Shown here: in pieces, positions 1 through 8,434 of the stretch | How positions within the stretch are numbered: the first letter of the stretch is position 1 | How the letters are laid out: every line of letters starts with the position of its first letter | The notes under the pieces: model-generated | The model's input: only the letters and a program-made list of their open reading frames with translations | What the model was told of the DNA's origin: nothing | Databases searched by the model: none | Position numbers and translations under genes: made by a program | NCBI GenBank assembly: GCA_044355655.1 | Contig: JBIKXS010000008.1 | Location: 1-64,000, forward strand | From: UBA3064 sp023258775 | GTDB lineage: Bacteria; Pseudomonadota; Gammaproteobacteria; Burkholderiales; Burkholderiaceae_E | Length of the DNA stretch: 64,000 nt | Reading direction: 5' to 3'

Positions 1-125
1 TCAAGCGACTGCCGCTTGCAGAAACCGCCGATGCCTACGACCAGCTGATGCCCTGGAACATCAAACCCGAAGACCTCATCACTAATATCGGCCGTTGACA
101 AGACCCTTGTTTATGGATCGCATAC
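1..125 (+). mobile_element. Right end of an IS66-family element (copy A)
   Basis: The segment holds the last codons of an IS66 transposase and then a terminal inverted repeat. Read inward from 125 on the minus strand, the end is GTATGCGATCCATAAA, which matches GTAAGTGATCCATAAA at 1073-1058. IS66 ends usually begin GTAA. The body of this copy lies to the left of the window. Directly after 125 the reading frame of an IS3-family transposase resumes in mid-domain, so copy A appears to have inserted into that gene. The 8-bp target duplication expected for IS66 cannot be checked because the other junction lies outside the window. Confidence 0.75.
3..98 (+). CDS. tnpC: IS66 transposase TnpC, C-terminal 31 residues (cut by window edge)
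   Basis: The open frame runs from the window edge to a TGA at 96-98 and ends in a segment with LPLAETADAYDQLMPWN. This resembles the short C-terminal domain of IS66 transposases, where a leucine/proline stretch is followed by a conserved LPWN-type motif. Only the tail is visible, so whether the full gene is intact cannot be judged. The assignment is supported by the IS66-type inverted repeat 12-27 bases downstream of the stop codon. Confidence 0.7.
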   Translation, partial: KRLPLAETADAYDQLMPWNIKPEDLITNIGR

Positions 126-790
126 TTTGTACTTGCGAAACCTCAAGGGATTCAAGTGGAACCATAAGCGCATCTACAGGGTCTACAAAGCGTTAGAGCT
201 GAATTTGAGAATCAAACCCCGTAAGCGGTTGATCCGCGAGAAGCCAGAGGCGTTAACAGTGCCTCATGAAATCAATCAGGTTTGGTCCATGGACTTTATG
301 CATGACCAGCTTGAAGACGGCAGAACGTTTAGGCTACTGAATGTGATTGACGACTACAACAGAGAGGCTATCGGCATCGAAGCAGACTTCTCATTGCCTT
401 CAGAGCGCGTGATCAGAGAGCTCAAGCAGATGATTGCCTGGCGGGGTAAGCCTCAGATTATTCGATGCGATAACGGTCCGGAATACATCAGTGCTGCCAT
501 TCAAAACTGGGCTGCCGAGTCGGGCATCAAGCTTGAATACATTCAGCCCGGCAACCCACAACAAAACGCGTATGTTGAACGCTTCAACAGAACCGTTCGT
601 TATGAATGGCTGTCACAATATTACTGGTCGAGTTTGCAAGAGGTTCAAGCGTTTGCCACCCGGTGGATGTGGTCGTATAACCATGACCGCCCCAACATGG
701 CTCTGGGTGGATTTACACCAAAGCAGAAGCTGGCCATGGCTGCATAGCGTTTCTACTTCTGACTCCCTTGCAAAAAGGGAGGATTACCCA
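126..790 (+). mobile_element. IS3-family element, right part only
   Basis: This stretch holds the catalytic half of an IS3-type transposase and a plausible right terminus. Read from the outside, the end at 790 is TGGGTAATCCTCCC, with the TG/CA termini usual in this family, and an inner hairpin with arms CTCCCTT (763-769) and AAGGGAG (775-781). The left part, including OrfA and the helix-turn-helix half of OrfB, is missing because IS66 copy A interrupts it at 125/126. Its right end lies inside the tnpA gene of a second IS66 element. The exact right boundary is inferred from where tnpA similarity stops. Confidence 0.7.
127..747 (+). pseudogene. IS3-family transposase OrfB, 5'-truncated
   Basis: The 206-residue fragment is the C-terminal two thirds of an IS3-type DDE transposase (rve integrase domain). 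The catalytic triad is visible as D56 (SMDFMHD), D115 (RCDNGPEY) and E151 (YVERFNR), with the D-35 residues-E spacing typical of the family. The upstream WNHKRIYRVYKALELNLR segment is the end of the helical DNA-binding region. The TTG at 127 is only the first possible start in the frame; the true N-terminus was removed when an IS66 element inserted immediately upstream. A complete OrfB would be roughly 80 residues longer and made by frameshift with OrfA, so this copy is probably inactive. Confidence 0.85.
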
Positions 791-998
791 CTGCTACAAA
801 AGGGTTCTCTTCAACCCATCCTTGAGACCCTTCTAAGCTCTCCGGCGATTGTCGCGTCTTGAACTTTTTGCGCCACTCATAAAGCTTTTGCACATTCAAC
901 CCGTGCAGCTTGCCGTAGGCCTTCGTCGTCGTGCCCGACGCATCGATCGCCTTTAAATGCCCCAGCCAGTACTGATCCTGGTCCAACATCACGCTCAC
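753..998 (-). pseudogene. tnpA: IS66 accessory protein TnpA, truncated by IS3 insertion
   Basis: The first 68 or so residues (GHLKAIDASGTTTKAYGKLHGL and then KLYEWRKKF) match the helix-turn-helix N-terminus of IS66 TnpA, a DNA-binding helper needed for transposition. After ENPFVAV the frame leaves the family and reads into the terminal repeat of the IS3 element, stopping after about eleven unrelated residues. A normal TnpA is longer and continues after FVPV or FVAV. The true gene remnant is therefore 791-998, and the rest is run-through. The protein is expected to be non-functional. Confidence 0.75.
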
Positions 999-1073
999 CC
1001 CTCTTCATTCGGATCGGGCAAGCATCCCACTCAGAAACGGCGTTGTGAAGCGTGTACTTTATGGATCACTTAC
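791..1073 (-). mobile_element. Left end of a second IS66-family element (copy B)
   Basis: The fragment carries the start of an IS66 tnpA gene on the minus strand and ends at 1073 with the inverted repeat GTAAGTGATCCATAAA read inward (1073-1058). That repeat matches the end of copy A at 110-125, so both belong to the same IS66 subgroup. The rest of copy B is replaced by the IS3 sequence from 790 leftward. The outer boundary lies about 50 bases from the terminator of the tRNA-Ser gene. Confidence 0.7.
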
Positions 1074-1081
1074 AATGAAAA

Positions 1082-1104
1082 AGTGTATCTTTCAGTGTAT
1101 CTTT
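1082..1104. repeat. Two direct copies of an 11-bp sequence
   Basis: AGTGTATCTTT occurs at 1082-1092 and again at 1094-1104, just outside the IS66 end and before the tRNA-Ser terminator. Its role is unknown. Confidence 0.6.
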
Positions 1105-1123
1105 GGTGCAGAATAAAATAAAA

Positions 1124-1152
1124 AACTCTAAGTAAATCAACTACTTAGGGTT
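1124..1152 (-). terminator. Rho-independent terminator after tRNA-Ser
   Basis: On the minus strand an 11-bp stem (AACCCTAAGTA with TACTTAGAGTT, one G-T pair) closes a 7-base loop and is followed by TTTTTTATTTTATT. It lies 6 bases past the tRNA-Ser CCA end. Confidence 0.85.
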
Positions 1153-1158
1153 CTTAAC

Positions 1159-1248
1159 TGGCGGAGGCGGTGAGATTCGAACTCACGGAGGGCGTAAACC
1201 CTCGCCGGTTTTCAAGACCGGTGCATTCAACCGCTCTGCCACACCTCC
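1159..1248 (-). tRNA. serT: tRNA-Ser (anticodon UGA)
   Basis: The minus strand folds as a class II tRNA. The acceptor stem starts GGAGGTG at 1248 and pairs with CGCCTCC before an encoded CCA (1161-1159). The anticodon arm is CCGGT-CTTGAAA-ACCGG with anticodon TGA. A long variable arm GGGTTTACGCCC and the T-loop GTTCGAATC are present. The long variable arm and the anticodon agree on serine (UCA and other UCN codons). A strong terminator follows directly. Confidence 0.95.
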
Positions 1249-1271
1249 GAAGACCTCAATGATAAACCATG

Positions 1272-1898
1272 CTAGATCGGCGGATTGTCCTTCCAATAGC
1301 TAGCGGGATGAAAAGTTGGCCATTCGGCCAAACCATCATGTATTCGAGCAAGCCAAAGGCTTGCAATTTGGGTCTTCACATCGGGCAACTGATGCTGTGC
1401 AATCGCTTCAAGCAAGCTTTCAAGCGTGACCCAATGCAATTGCAAACGCTCACCCTCATCGAGTCGCTGCTCAACCGGGCTTAGACCTTTGCATAGCCAG
1501 ATATCCATCAACTCATCAGCGAAACCAATCGCTGGATAAATACGCGTGAGAAAGGCCCAAGCTTGCGCCTGATAGCCTGCTTCCTCGGCAAGTTCACGCA
1601 CGGCGGTCTCGATCGTTGCCTCGCCAGGATCGCGCTTGCCCGCGGGGAATTCTGTGAAAATAGCGCGAGGCGCGTAGCGGAATTGTCGCTCGACCAAGAC
1701 CTGACCATGATCGTTGATGGGGATAATGGCTGCAGCACCAGGGTGCTTGATGTACTCGCGCTGATGCATGGAGCCATCGACCTGGCTTACGCGGTCTCGC
1801 GAAACCGAGAAAAAATGGCCTTTGAATACTTCCTCGGAACTAACACATCGCTCTTCTAACGAAACCTCTTTAGAACGATCAAATATCAGCATTGCCAC
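1272..1898 (-). CDS. Nudix hydrolase, ADP-ribose pyrophosphatase type
   Basis: The 208-residue protein carries a full Nudix box at residues 87-109 (G87, E93, R101, E102, E105, E106, G108), the magnesium-binding catalytic motif of nucleoside diphosphate hydrolases. The preceding REYIKHPGAAAIIP and RQFRYAP segments resemble the ADP-ribose pyrophosphatase (NudF-like) group, which splits ADP-ribose to AMP and ribose 5-phosphate. The exact substrate cannot be read from sequence. It follows nuoN in the same direction, a common Burkholderiales arrangement, and may be at the end of the complex I transcript. Expected location is the cytoplasm. Confidence 0.85.
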   Translation of the reverse strand: MAMLIFDRSKEVSLEERCVSSEEVFKGHFFSVSRDRVSQVDGSMHQREYIKHPGAAAIIPINDHGQVLVERQFRYAPRAIFTEFPAGKRDPGEATIETAVRELAEEAGYQAQAWAFLTRIYPAIGFADELMDIWLCKGLSPVEQRLDEGERLQLHWVTLESLLEAIAQHQLPDVKTQIASLWLARIHDGLAEWPTFHPASYWKDNPPI

Positions 1899-1962
1899 GC
1901 AGACTTATTCGGACCAAAACACGCATAACCTGAAATGCGGCTAGAGCGCCTCCAAAGCCCTG

Positions 1963-3432
1963 CTAGCGCACAACCATCGACAGTTGTATTGCCTCAACGC
2001 AAAGCGTCAATAGTGGCCCAGGTAGCAGGCCCAGCACAACAACGGCGATACCGTTGAGGCCCAGCATGAAGCGGCCGTCTGCAGCAGGCTCGGGCGTTGA
2101 GATGTCGCTCGGTGCATCAAAGTACATCGTTTTTACAATGCGCAAATAATAGAACGCACCGATGAGTGACATCATCACAGCAAAGACGGCTATCCATAAA
2201 TGACCCGAAACGATGACAGCTTCAAGCACGATCAACTTTGCATAAAAACCGACGGTGGGTGGGATACCTGCAAGTGAGAACATCAACAAAAGCATGACGA
2301 GCGCCATCCAGGGACTGCGCTTGTGCAATCCCTTCAGATCATCGATTGCTTCACACTCAAAGCCTGACCGAGCCATCAGCGCAATCAATCCGAAAGTACC
2401 TAAGGTAGTGATCACATAAGTCATGATGTAGAACATCGATGAACCATAGGCAAGCGGCGCCAATTGGAAGGATCCATCAACCATGCCAGCGATCAGCCCC
2501 AAGAGTACGAAACCCACCTGAGCAATGCCCGAGTAGGCAAGCATGCGCTTGAGATTCGTCTGCGCAATCGCGATTAAGTTGCCAAAGGCAAGCGAAAGCC
2601 CAGCAAGAATCAGCATCATGTGCTGCCAATCAGCAACGACACCGGGTAAACCCTCAACGAGCAGGCGGTAAGCCATGGCAAAGCTAGCTAGCTTAGGGCC
2701 TGTTGCAATCAGAAGGGTTGCGCCCGTCGGCGTACCTTGGTAAACATCGGGCACCCACATATGAAAGGGCACCGCGCCAAACTTAAACGCCAAACCGCCC
2801 ACGATAAAGACAAGACCAAACACCAGGAATGTCTTGTCCTGCTCGGCACGGCTCACCAAATTGATATCACTTAAATCCAGACTGCCTGAGGCTCCGTAGA
2901 GCATCGACATGCCGTAGAGCATAAAGCCCGATGCGAGCGCTCCCAGCACAAAGTACTTCATCGCTGCCTCGGAAGCAGCCCGGTCATCTCTACGCATGGC
3001 AGCGAGCGCGTAGAGTGACAAGGACATCAACTCAAGGCCGAGGTACATCACGAGCATATTGGCAGCAGACATCATCACCATTTGCCCCAGAAGCGCAAAC
3101 AAGGCAATGACCTGAAACTCACCCCGAGGCACCGGGCGTTCGATGTTATAGCGTCTTGAATAAACCAAGGCGATGAAAAGCGCAATCGTCGACGCCATTT
3201 TAAGTACAGCCGATAAGGCATCGACCACAAAGGTCCCGCCGAAAGCGGTTTGCGCCGGCCCGCCTGCCTGCCAGACAAGCGCGCCAAATACGAGCAACAC
3301 GCTAAATAGACTCAAACGCTCAACCCAGGCACGTTGCGCATCCTTGAGCATCGCGTCGGCAAGCAGTACAGCGCAGCCCATGACCAGCAAGATAATTTCT
3401 GGAACGAGTGCGGTGAGATTGAAATCGGCCAT
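1963..3432 (-). CDS. nuoN: NADH-quinone oxidoreductase subunit N
   Basis: NuoN is one of the three antiporter-like membrane subunits of respiratory complex I and helps pump protons as NADH reduces quinone. The product is about 490 residues and almost wholly membrane-spanning. It carries the conserved glutamate of helix 5 (MYLGLELMSLSLYAL) and the lysine-containing AFKFGAVPFHMWVPDVYQG segment. The last gene of the nuo operon, it starts where nuoM stops. Two starts are possible: GTG at 3441, overlapping the nuoM stop, or ATG at 3432, used here because ATG gives the usual N-terminus; neither has a strong ribosome binding site. Confidence 0.95.
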   Translation of the reverse strand: MADFNLTALVPEIILLVMGCAVLLADAMLKDAQRAWVERLSLFSVLLVFGALVWQAGGPAQTAFGGTFVVDALSAVLKMASTIALFIALVYSRRYNIERPVPRGEFQVIALFALLGQMVMMSAANMLVMYLGLELMSLSLYALAAMRRDDRAASEAAMKYFVLGALASGFMLYGMSMLYGASGSLDLSDINLVSRAEQDKTFLVFGLVFIVGGLAFKFGAVPFHMWVPDVYQGTPTGATLLIATGPKLASFAMAYRLLVEGLPGVVADWQHMMLILAGLSLAFGNLIAIAQTNLKRMLAYSGIAQVGFVLLGLIAGMVDGSFQLAPLAYGSSMFYIMTYVITTLGTFGLIALMARSGFECEAIDDLKGLHKRSPWMALVMLLLMFSLAGIPPTVGFYAKLIVLEAVIVSGHLWIAVFAVMMSLIGAFYYLRIVKTMYFDAPSDISTPEPAADGRFMLGLNGIAVVVLGLLPGPLLTLCVEAIQLSMVVR

Positions 3433-3437
3433 AGGGT

Positions 3438-4919
3438 TCACTTGATCTTTGATACCGACACATGCTCTAAGAGCGCACTCACCGAGACTTCGGTGACGTC
3501 GGTGAAAGGCTTGGGCTGAATACCCATCCAGAGCGTGAGCAGTGCAAGCAATGCCAACATGACAAACTCGCGAGCATTGATGTCCTTAAGTTGTGCAACA
3601 TCGTTGTTTGCTATAGGCCCGAATACAACGCGCTTAAACATCCATAAGGAGTAAGCAGCGCCAAGAATCAAGGTCACGGCAGCCGCAAATGCAGTCCAGG
3701 GGTTAAATGACACCGCCCCGAGCAAGACCATGAACTCACCCACAAAACCTGAAGTCGCTGGCAGACCCGCATTAGCCATACTGAAAAATAAAAAGAACGC
3801 TGCGAATTTTGGCATCGTGTTAACCACACCACCATACGATGCGATCTCACGGCTGTGCATCCGATCGTATAAAACGCCAATACATAAAAACATCGCCCCC
3901 GAGATGAAACCGTGCGAAATCATTTGGATGATTGCGCCTTGCATCCCGAGTTGGTTGAACATGAAAAAACCAAGGGTGACGAAACCCATGTGTGCAATCG
4001 ACGAGTAAGCCACCAACTTTTTCATATCGGACTGCACAAGCGCAACAAGCCCGATGTAAACCACTGCGGTCAGCGACAGGCCAATCACAAGCCAACCGAG
4101 TTCCTGACTTGCATCTGGCGCAATCGGTAAGGAAAAACGCAAGAAACCATAGGCGCCAAGCTTCAGCATAATCGCCGCCAGGACCACCGAACCGCCAGTC
4201 GGCGCCTCAACGTGTGCATCGGGCAACCAGGTATGGACGGGCCACATAGGAACCTTGACAGCAAACGCCGCAAATAGTGCAAGAAAGATGAGCACCTGCT
4301 CTTGCATCGATAAGGGCAAGGCATGCCAGTCGGTGATTTGGAAGCTCCCGGCACTCAGGTAGAGATAAATCAAGGCAACCAGCGTGAGTAAGGAACCGGC
4401 AAGCGTGTAGAGGAAAAACTTAAAGGCTGCGTAAACACGTCGCGGTCCTCCCCAGACACCGATAATCACGTACATCGGAATCAGCGTCGCCTCGAAGAAC
4501 ACGTAAAACAAGAGCCCATCGAGTGCCGTGAACACACCGATCATCAGACCGGAGAGAATCAAAAACGAAGCCATGTAGGCGGCCACATTTTCCTCGATCA
4601 CTTCCCAGCCTGCGATCACCACAATGACTGTGATGAAAGCTGTGAGCACAATAAACCAAACCGACAAGCCATCCACACCGAGGTGATAGTAGGCATCGAG
4701 CAGGTCAATCCAAATACGTTTCTCAACAAACTGCATCTCAGCAGTTGATGAATCGAACTGCATAATCACCGGTAACGTGACCAGGAATCCGATTACAGCG
4801 CCAATCAGAGCAATACCACGAACGATCCCGGGACTTTTATCATTGCCAAAAGCAAGCAGCACCAGGCCAAAGGCGATTGGTACCCAGATCGCCGCGGTTA
4901 AGAGCAAATGTGATTCCAA
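3438..4919 (-). CDS. nuoM: NADH-quinone oxidoreductase subunit M
   Basis: NuoM is an antiporter-like proton-pumping subunit of complex I, with about 14 membrane helices over 493 residues. The conserved helix 5 glutamate is E143 (YVFFEATLIPMYVIIG), and the lysine-bearing segment FAVKVPMWPVHTWLPDAHVEAPTGG follows further on. It lies between nuoL (18 bases upstream) and nuoN (overlapping start) in the normal order. Length and motifs are intact, with nothing unusual seen. Confidence 0.97.
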   Translation of the reverse strand: MESHLLLTAAIWVPIAFGLVLLAFGNDKSPGIVRGIALIGAVIGFLVTLPVIMQFDSSTAEMQFVEKRIWIDLLDAYYHLGVDGLSVWFIVLTAFITVIVVIAGWEVIEENVAAYMASFLILSGLMIGVFTALDGLLFYVFFEATLIPMYVIIGVWGGPRRVYAAFKFFLYTLAGSLLTLVALIYLYLSAGSFQITDWHALPLSMQEQVLIFLALFAAFAVKVPMWPVHTWLPDAHVEAPTGGSVVLAAIMLKLGAYGFLRFSLPIAPDASQELGWLVIGLSLTAVVYIGLVALVQSDMKKLVAYSSIAHMGFVTLGFFMFNQLGMQGAIIQMISHGFISGAMFLCIGVLYDRMHSREIASYGGVVNTMPKFAAFFLFFSMANAGLPATSGFVGEFMVLLGAVSFNPWTAFAAAVTLILGAAYSLWMFKRVVFGPIANNDVAQLKDINAREFVMLALLALLTLWMGIQPKPFTDVTEVSVSALLEHVSVSKIK

Positions 4920-4937
4920 GATGGATCCCGTCGAGTT

Positions 4938-6989
4938 CTAGCGATTGGCGATCGGCACGAACCAGTACAACAGGATCGCGACGCCCACAATCATGGCAAT
5001 GGCGTAGTCGTAAATAAATCCAGTCTGCAAGTGTCTGATCAGGCTCGCCAGCCAGCCAATGGTTCTCGCACTGCCGTTGATCGCGACACCATCGATAATC
5101 CCCTGATCCCCCGCCTTCCATAAGCCCTTACCGATCAGCCTGGCACCCGCGGCGAGCACTTTCTCGTTGAAGGCGTCGAGAAAGTATTTATGTTCCATCA
5201 GGCTAACGATGGGCTTAAGCGCCCGGCGCAAACTTGGTCCGAGCGAGGGTTGCGCAAGCGACCCCCACCAAGCGAGCACAAGACCCGCAATCATTAACCA
5301 AAACGGCAGCGTTAACGGAGCATGGGCGACCATGCCAAACACGCCATGAAACTCAGCTCGGAACGAAGCGATCGCTGGATGCTGAGGCAAGACCGTAATC
5401 GAATCTTTGAAGAAATCACCAATCACCATGGGCTCGATCGTGTAGGCGCCAATGATGACTGAAGGGATGGCCAGCAACATCAAGGGCACGGTGACAACGG
5501 CTGGTGACTCATGCGGGACATGGGCTTTATGTTCGCTATGACCCTGATCGCTATGACCCTTGTGACCATGCCCCTCAGCATGATCGCTTCCATGCGCATT
5601 TGCATGATGGTCATCGTGTTGAGGTGCTAAGTGCCAACGAGGAGCGCCGTGGAAGGCAAGGAAATACATCCGCCAGGAGTAGAGCGAGGTGATCAGCACA
5701 CCTGCTACTACCACGAAGTAAGCGAAACCCGCCCCCGGCAAATTGGCGTGATGAACCGCTTCGATAATGCTGTCTTTGGAGTAAAAGCCACTGAAAAAAG
5801 GCGTTCCGACCGATGACAAGGTCGCAAGCAAACAGGTCAACCAGGTAATCGGCATTTTTTTGGCCAATCCGCCCATGTGACGCAAGTCTTGGTCGTGATG
5901 CATGCCGATAATGACTGAGCCTGCGGCCAGAAACAGCAAAGCTTTGAAAAAAGCGTGGGTCATGAGATGGAAAATCGCCGCATGGTAGGCCGAGGCACCA
6001 AGCGCAATCGTCATCAAACCAAGCTGCGATAAGGTGGAGTAAGCGACAACACGTTTGATGTCGTACTGGATGACACCAAGTAAACCCATCGACAAGGACG
6101 TTATGCCACCAATGACCATCACGACCGACAAGGCCACGTCGGACAGCTCAAAAATCGGTGACATTCTTGCGACCATGAAAATGCCTGCCGTCACCATGGT
6201 TGCGGCGTGGATCAGTGCCGAAATCGGTGTGGGGCCTTCCATCGAATCAGGCAGCCAGACATGCAGCGGGAACTGCGCGCTTTTGCCCATAGCACCCACA
6301 AAAAGCAAAATGGCTGTGAGCGTGAGAACCGCCCAAGCTTCGCCCGGGAGAATGTGCACCGTCTTACCAACAAGATCGGGGAGCGCCGCAAACACTTCGA
6401 CGTAGTCAAGGCTTCCAGTGTGATAAACAATCATGCCGATGCCAAGCGCAAAGCCGAAATCACCAACACGATTGACCAAAAACGCCTTCATATTGGCGAA
6501 AATCGCTGTCGGGCGGGTATACCAAAACCCGATCAGCAAATAGGACACCAGCCCAACCGCCTCCCAGCCGAAGAAAAGCTGAAGGAAGTTGTTAGACATT
6601 ACCAGCATCATCATCGAGAAGGTGAAAAGCGATATATAGGAGAAAAAGCGCTGATAGCCGTCATCATCTTCCATGTAGCCCATGGTGTAGACGTGAACGC
6701 ACAAGGACACACTGCTGACCACCACCATCATCATGGCAGTGATCGAGTCGATCAAAAATCCGACCTCGAACTTGATCTCACCGACCTGGGCCCATTGGTA
6801 AAGCGCGCCGTTAAAGCTATTGCCTGCCAAAACATCCATCAAGGTCATCACCGAGGCAACTGCAGAAACTGCCACCAGAGTGATCGTGATAAGGGCTGAA
6901 GGGATGCGTCCTATCGAGCGCCCAAAAAAACCGGCAAGCATTGCGCCAAGCAAGGGCGCAAAAGCTGCTACGAGATACATGGTCTTCAT
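4938..6989 (-). CDS. nuoL: NADH-quinone oxidoreductase subunit L
   Basis: NuoL is the outermost antiporter-like subunit of complex I, with a long lateral helix that runs along the membrane arm. The 683-residue protein has the FFGWEAVGLVSYLLIGFWY glutamate motif and the GKSAQFPLHVWLPDSMEGPTP segment. Residues about 450-495 form a histidine-rich loop with HDDHHANAHGSDHAEGHGH, followed by PHESPAVVTVPL. Similar His-rich loops occur in other betaproteobacterial NuoL proteins as far as I recall, so it is probably lineage-typical. It sits in the normal order nuoK-nuoL-nuoM. Confidence 0.97.
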   Translation of the reverse strand: MKTMYLVAAFAPLLGAMLAGFFGRSIGRIPSALITITLVAVSAVASVMTLMDVLAGNSFNGALYQWAQVGEIKFEVGFLIDSITAMMMVVVSSVSLCVHVYTMGYMEDDDGYQRFFSYISLFTFSMMMLVMSNNFLQLFFGWEAVGLVSYLLIGFWYTRPTAIFANMKAFLVNRVGDFGFALGIGMIVYHTGSLDYVEVFAALPDLVGKTVHILPGEAWAVLTLTAILLFVGAMGKSAQFPLHVWLPDSMEGPTPISALIHAATMVTAGIFMVARMSPIFELSDVALSVVMVIGGITSLSMGLLGVIQYDIKRVVAYSTLSQLGLMTIALGASAYHAAIFHLMTHAFFKALLFLAAGSVIIGMHHDQDLRHMGGLAKKMPITWLTCLLATLSSVGTPFFSGFYSKDSIIEAVHHANLPGAGFAYFVVVAGVLITSLYSWRMYFLAFHGAPRWHLAPQHDDHHANAHGSDHAEGHGHKGHSDQGHSEHKAHVPHESPAVVTVPLMLLAIPSVIIGAYTIEPMVIGDFFKDSITVLPQHPAIASFRAEFHGVFGMVAHAPLTLPFWLMIAGLVLAWWGSLAQPSLGPSLRRALKPIVSLMEHKYFLDAFNEKVLAAGARLIGKGLWKAGDQGIIDGVAINGSARTIGWLASLIRHLQTGFIYDYAIAMIVGVAILLYWFVPIANR

Positions 6990-6998
6990 GAGCCGCCC

Positions 6999-7307
6999 CT
7001 ATCCCTTCAAGCTATCGAGGTTCTCAACATCAATCGTGTCGAGATTACGGAACAGCACCACAAGAATCGCCAGACCAATCGCCGATTCAGCCGCTGCAAC
7101 CGTGAGGATGAAAAACACGAAGACCTGCCCGGCACCATCGCCAAGAAAATGAGAGAAGGCAACAAAGTTCATGTTGACGGCGAGCAGCATTAACTCGATG
7201 GCCATCAAAATAATGATTACATTGCGTCGATTCATGAAAATGCCGACCACACCGATCGCAAACAGAATCGCACCCAACACCAAATAGTGGGCTAGAGAAA
7301 GGCTCAT
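6999..7307 (-). CDS. nuoK: NADH-quinone oxidoreductase subunit K
   Basis: NuoK is a small three-helix membrane subunit related to MrpC that forms part of the proton path in complex I. The 102-residue product keeps the two membrane glutamates needed for coupling, E38 (MAIELML) and E74 (AAAESAIG), equivalent to E36 and E72 in E. coli. The start overlaps the nuoJ stop by four bases, indicating coupled translation. Confidence 0.97.
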   Translation of the reverse strand: MSLSLAHYLVLGAILFAIGVVGIFMNRRNVIIILMAIELMLLAVNMNFVAFSHFLGDGAGQVFVFFILTVAAAESAIGLAILVVLFRNLDTIDVENLDSLKG

Positions 7308-7909
7308 CGGTCTTTGGACTCCGCGGGCATCTTGACAAGTGACAGGCGATCGGCAGCGCGTACGCGCACTTGCTCGCCTGGGTTTTGGTGTTTGGCATCC
7401 TTACGCGAACGCAGGGTCAGGGCAATCGCCGCGACCATTGCAACCAGGAGAATCGCGCCGGCAATTTCAAGCGGGTAGATGTAGTCGGTAAAGATCAGCT
7501 TACCGAGTGCTGCGGTGTTGCTAAAGTCTGGCGGCATCTTGGGCGCATCCGCTTGATAGACCCGCGAAAACATGCTGAACAAAACCATTGCCATTTCAAC
7601 CACGATGACAACGCCAATAAAGGCAGCAACGGGCAGATTTCTCCAAAAGCCCTTCCGCACGGCATCAAGGTTGATGTCGAGCATCATCACCACGAAGAGG
7701 AACAAAACCATGACAGCGCCGACGTAAACAAGGACCAGGGTGATTGCTAAAAATTCAGCTTGCAGCAACAACCAAATCGCGCCACATGAGAAAAAAGTGA
7801 GCACCAAAAACAGTGCCGAATGGACCGGATTGCGGGCGGTGATAACCCGAAGCGCTGACAGCACCGTAATGGCACCGAACACGTAAAAGGTAATCGTGAT
7901 GGGATCCAT
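7304..7909 (-). CDS. nuoJ: NADH-quinone oxidoreductase subunit J
   Basis: NuoJ is a five-helix membrane subunit at the junction of the complex I arms. I place the start at the ATG at 7909 (MDPITITFYVFGAITVLSA), giving 201 residues, seven bases after nuoI. The open frame continues upstream for 58 codons inside nuoI, but that part has no family similarity. The segment VYVGAVMVLFLFVVMML with its pi-bulge region of helix 3 is typical. The C-terminal tail is charged and variable, as usual. Confidence 0.95.
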   Translation of the reverse strand: MDPITITFYVFGAITVLSALRVITARNPVHSALFLVLTFFSCGAIWLLLQAEFLAITLVLVYVGAVMVLFLFVVMMLDINLDAVRKGFWRNLPVAAFIGVVIVVEMAMVLFSMFSRVYQADAPKMPPDFSNTAALGKLIFTDYIYPLEIAGAILLVAMVAAIALTLRSRKDAKHQNPGEQVRVRAADRLSLVKMPAESKDR

Positions 7910-7916
7910 GCTTGCC

Positions 7917-8423
7917 TTATCGGTAGGCTGCGTCAGCGCCACGTGCTGAAGCGATCTCTTGTTCGTAGCGATCACCGACGGCGAGCAGCATCTCTTTGGT
8001 GAAATAAAGATCGCCACGCTTCTCACCGTGGTACTCATGGATGTGAGTTTCCACAATTGAATCAACTGGGCAGGACTCTTCACAAAAGCCGCAGAAAATA
8101 CACTTGGTTAAATCAATGTCATAACGGGTTGTGCGCCTTGTACCATCGTCACGCTGTTGCGATTCAATCGTGATTGCCATCGCAGGACAAACCGCTTCAC
8201 AAAGCTTGCAAGCAATACAGCGCTCTTCGCCGTTGGGGTAGCGCCGCAGTGCGTGCAAGCCACGAAACCGAGGCGACATCGGCGTCTTCTCTTCTGGATA
8301 CAGAATCGTAATCTTTCGAGAAAACAAATACTTGCCGGTGAGTTTTAAGCCTTTCAAGAGCTCTAACAGCATAAAGCTCTGAAAGAAGTCTTTCACGGCT
8401 TGTGCGGGCGATGTGCTGGCCAT
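7917..8423 (-). CDS. nuoI: NADH-quinone oxidoreductase subunit I
   Basis: NuoI carries iron-sulfur clusters N6a and N6b that pass electrons from NuoG toward NuoB. The 168-residue protein has two four-cysteine motifs: C69, C72, C75, C79 (CIACKLCEAVCP) and C108, C111, C114, C118 (CIFCGFCEESCP). The N-terminus holds an amphipathic region that lies along the membrane. It lies between nuoH and nuoJ and all ligands are intact. Confidence 0.97.
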   Translation of the reverse strand: MASTSPAQAVKDFFQSFMLLELLKGLKLTGKYLFSRKITILYPEEKTPMSPRFRGLHALRRYPNGEERCIACKLCEAVCPAMAITIESQQRDDGTRRTTRYDIDLTKCIFCGFCEESCPVDSIVETHIHEYHGEKRGDLYFTKEMLLAVGDRYEQEIASARGADAAYR

Positions 8424-8434
8424 GACGTCTTACC

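Noticed and set aside
434..862. A 142-codon plus-strand frame overlapping the IS3 transposase
   Set aside because: It overlaps the DDE transposase in another frame and runs across the IS junction; its codons give no protein family.
6207..6899. A 230-codon open frame on the plus strand opposite nuoL with histidine-rich sequence
   Set aside because: It is the complement of conserved membrane-helix codons of nuoL, has no ribosome binding site or family similarity, and ends in no recognisable domain.
7910..8083. Longer N-terminus for NuoJ
   Set aside because: The 58 extra codons overlap nuoI in another frame and lack the membrane helix expected at the NuoJ start.
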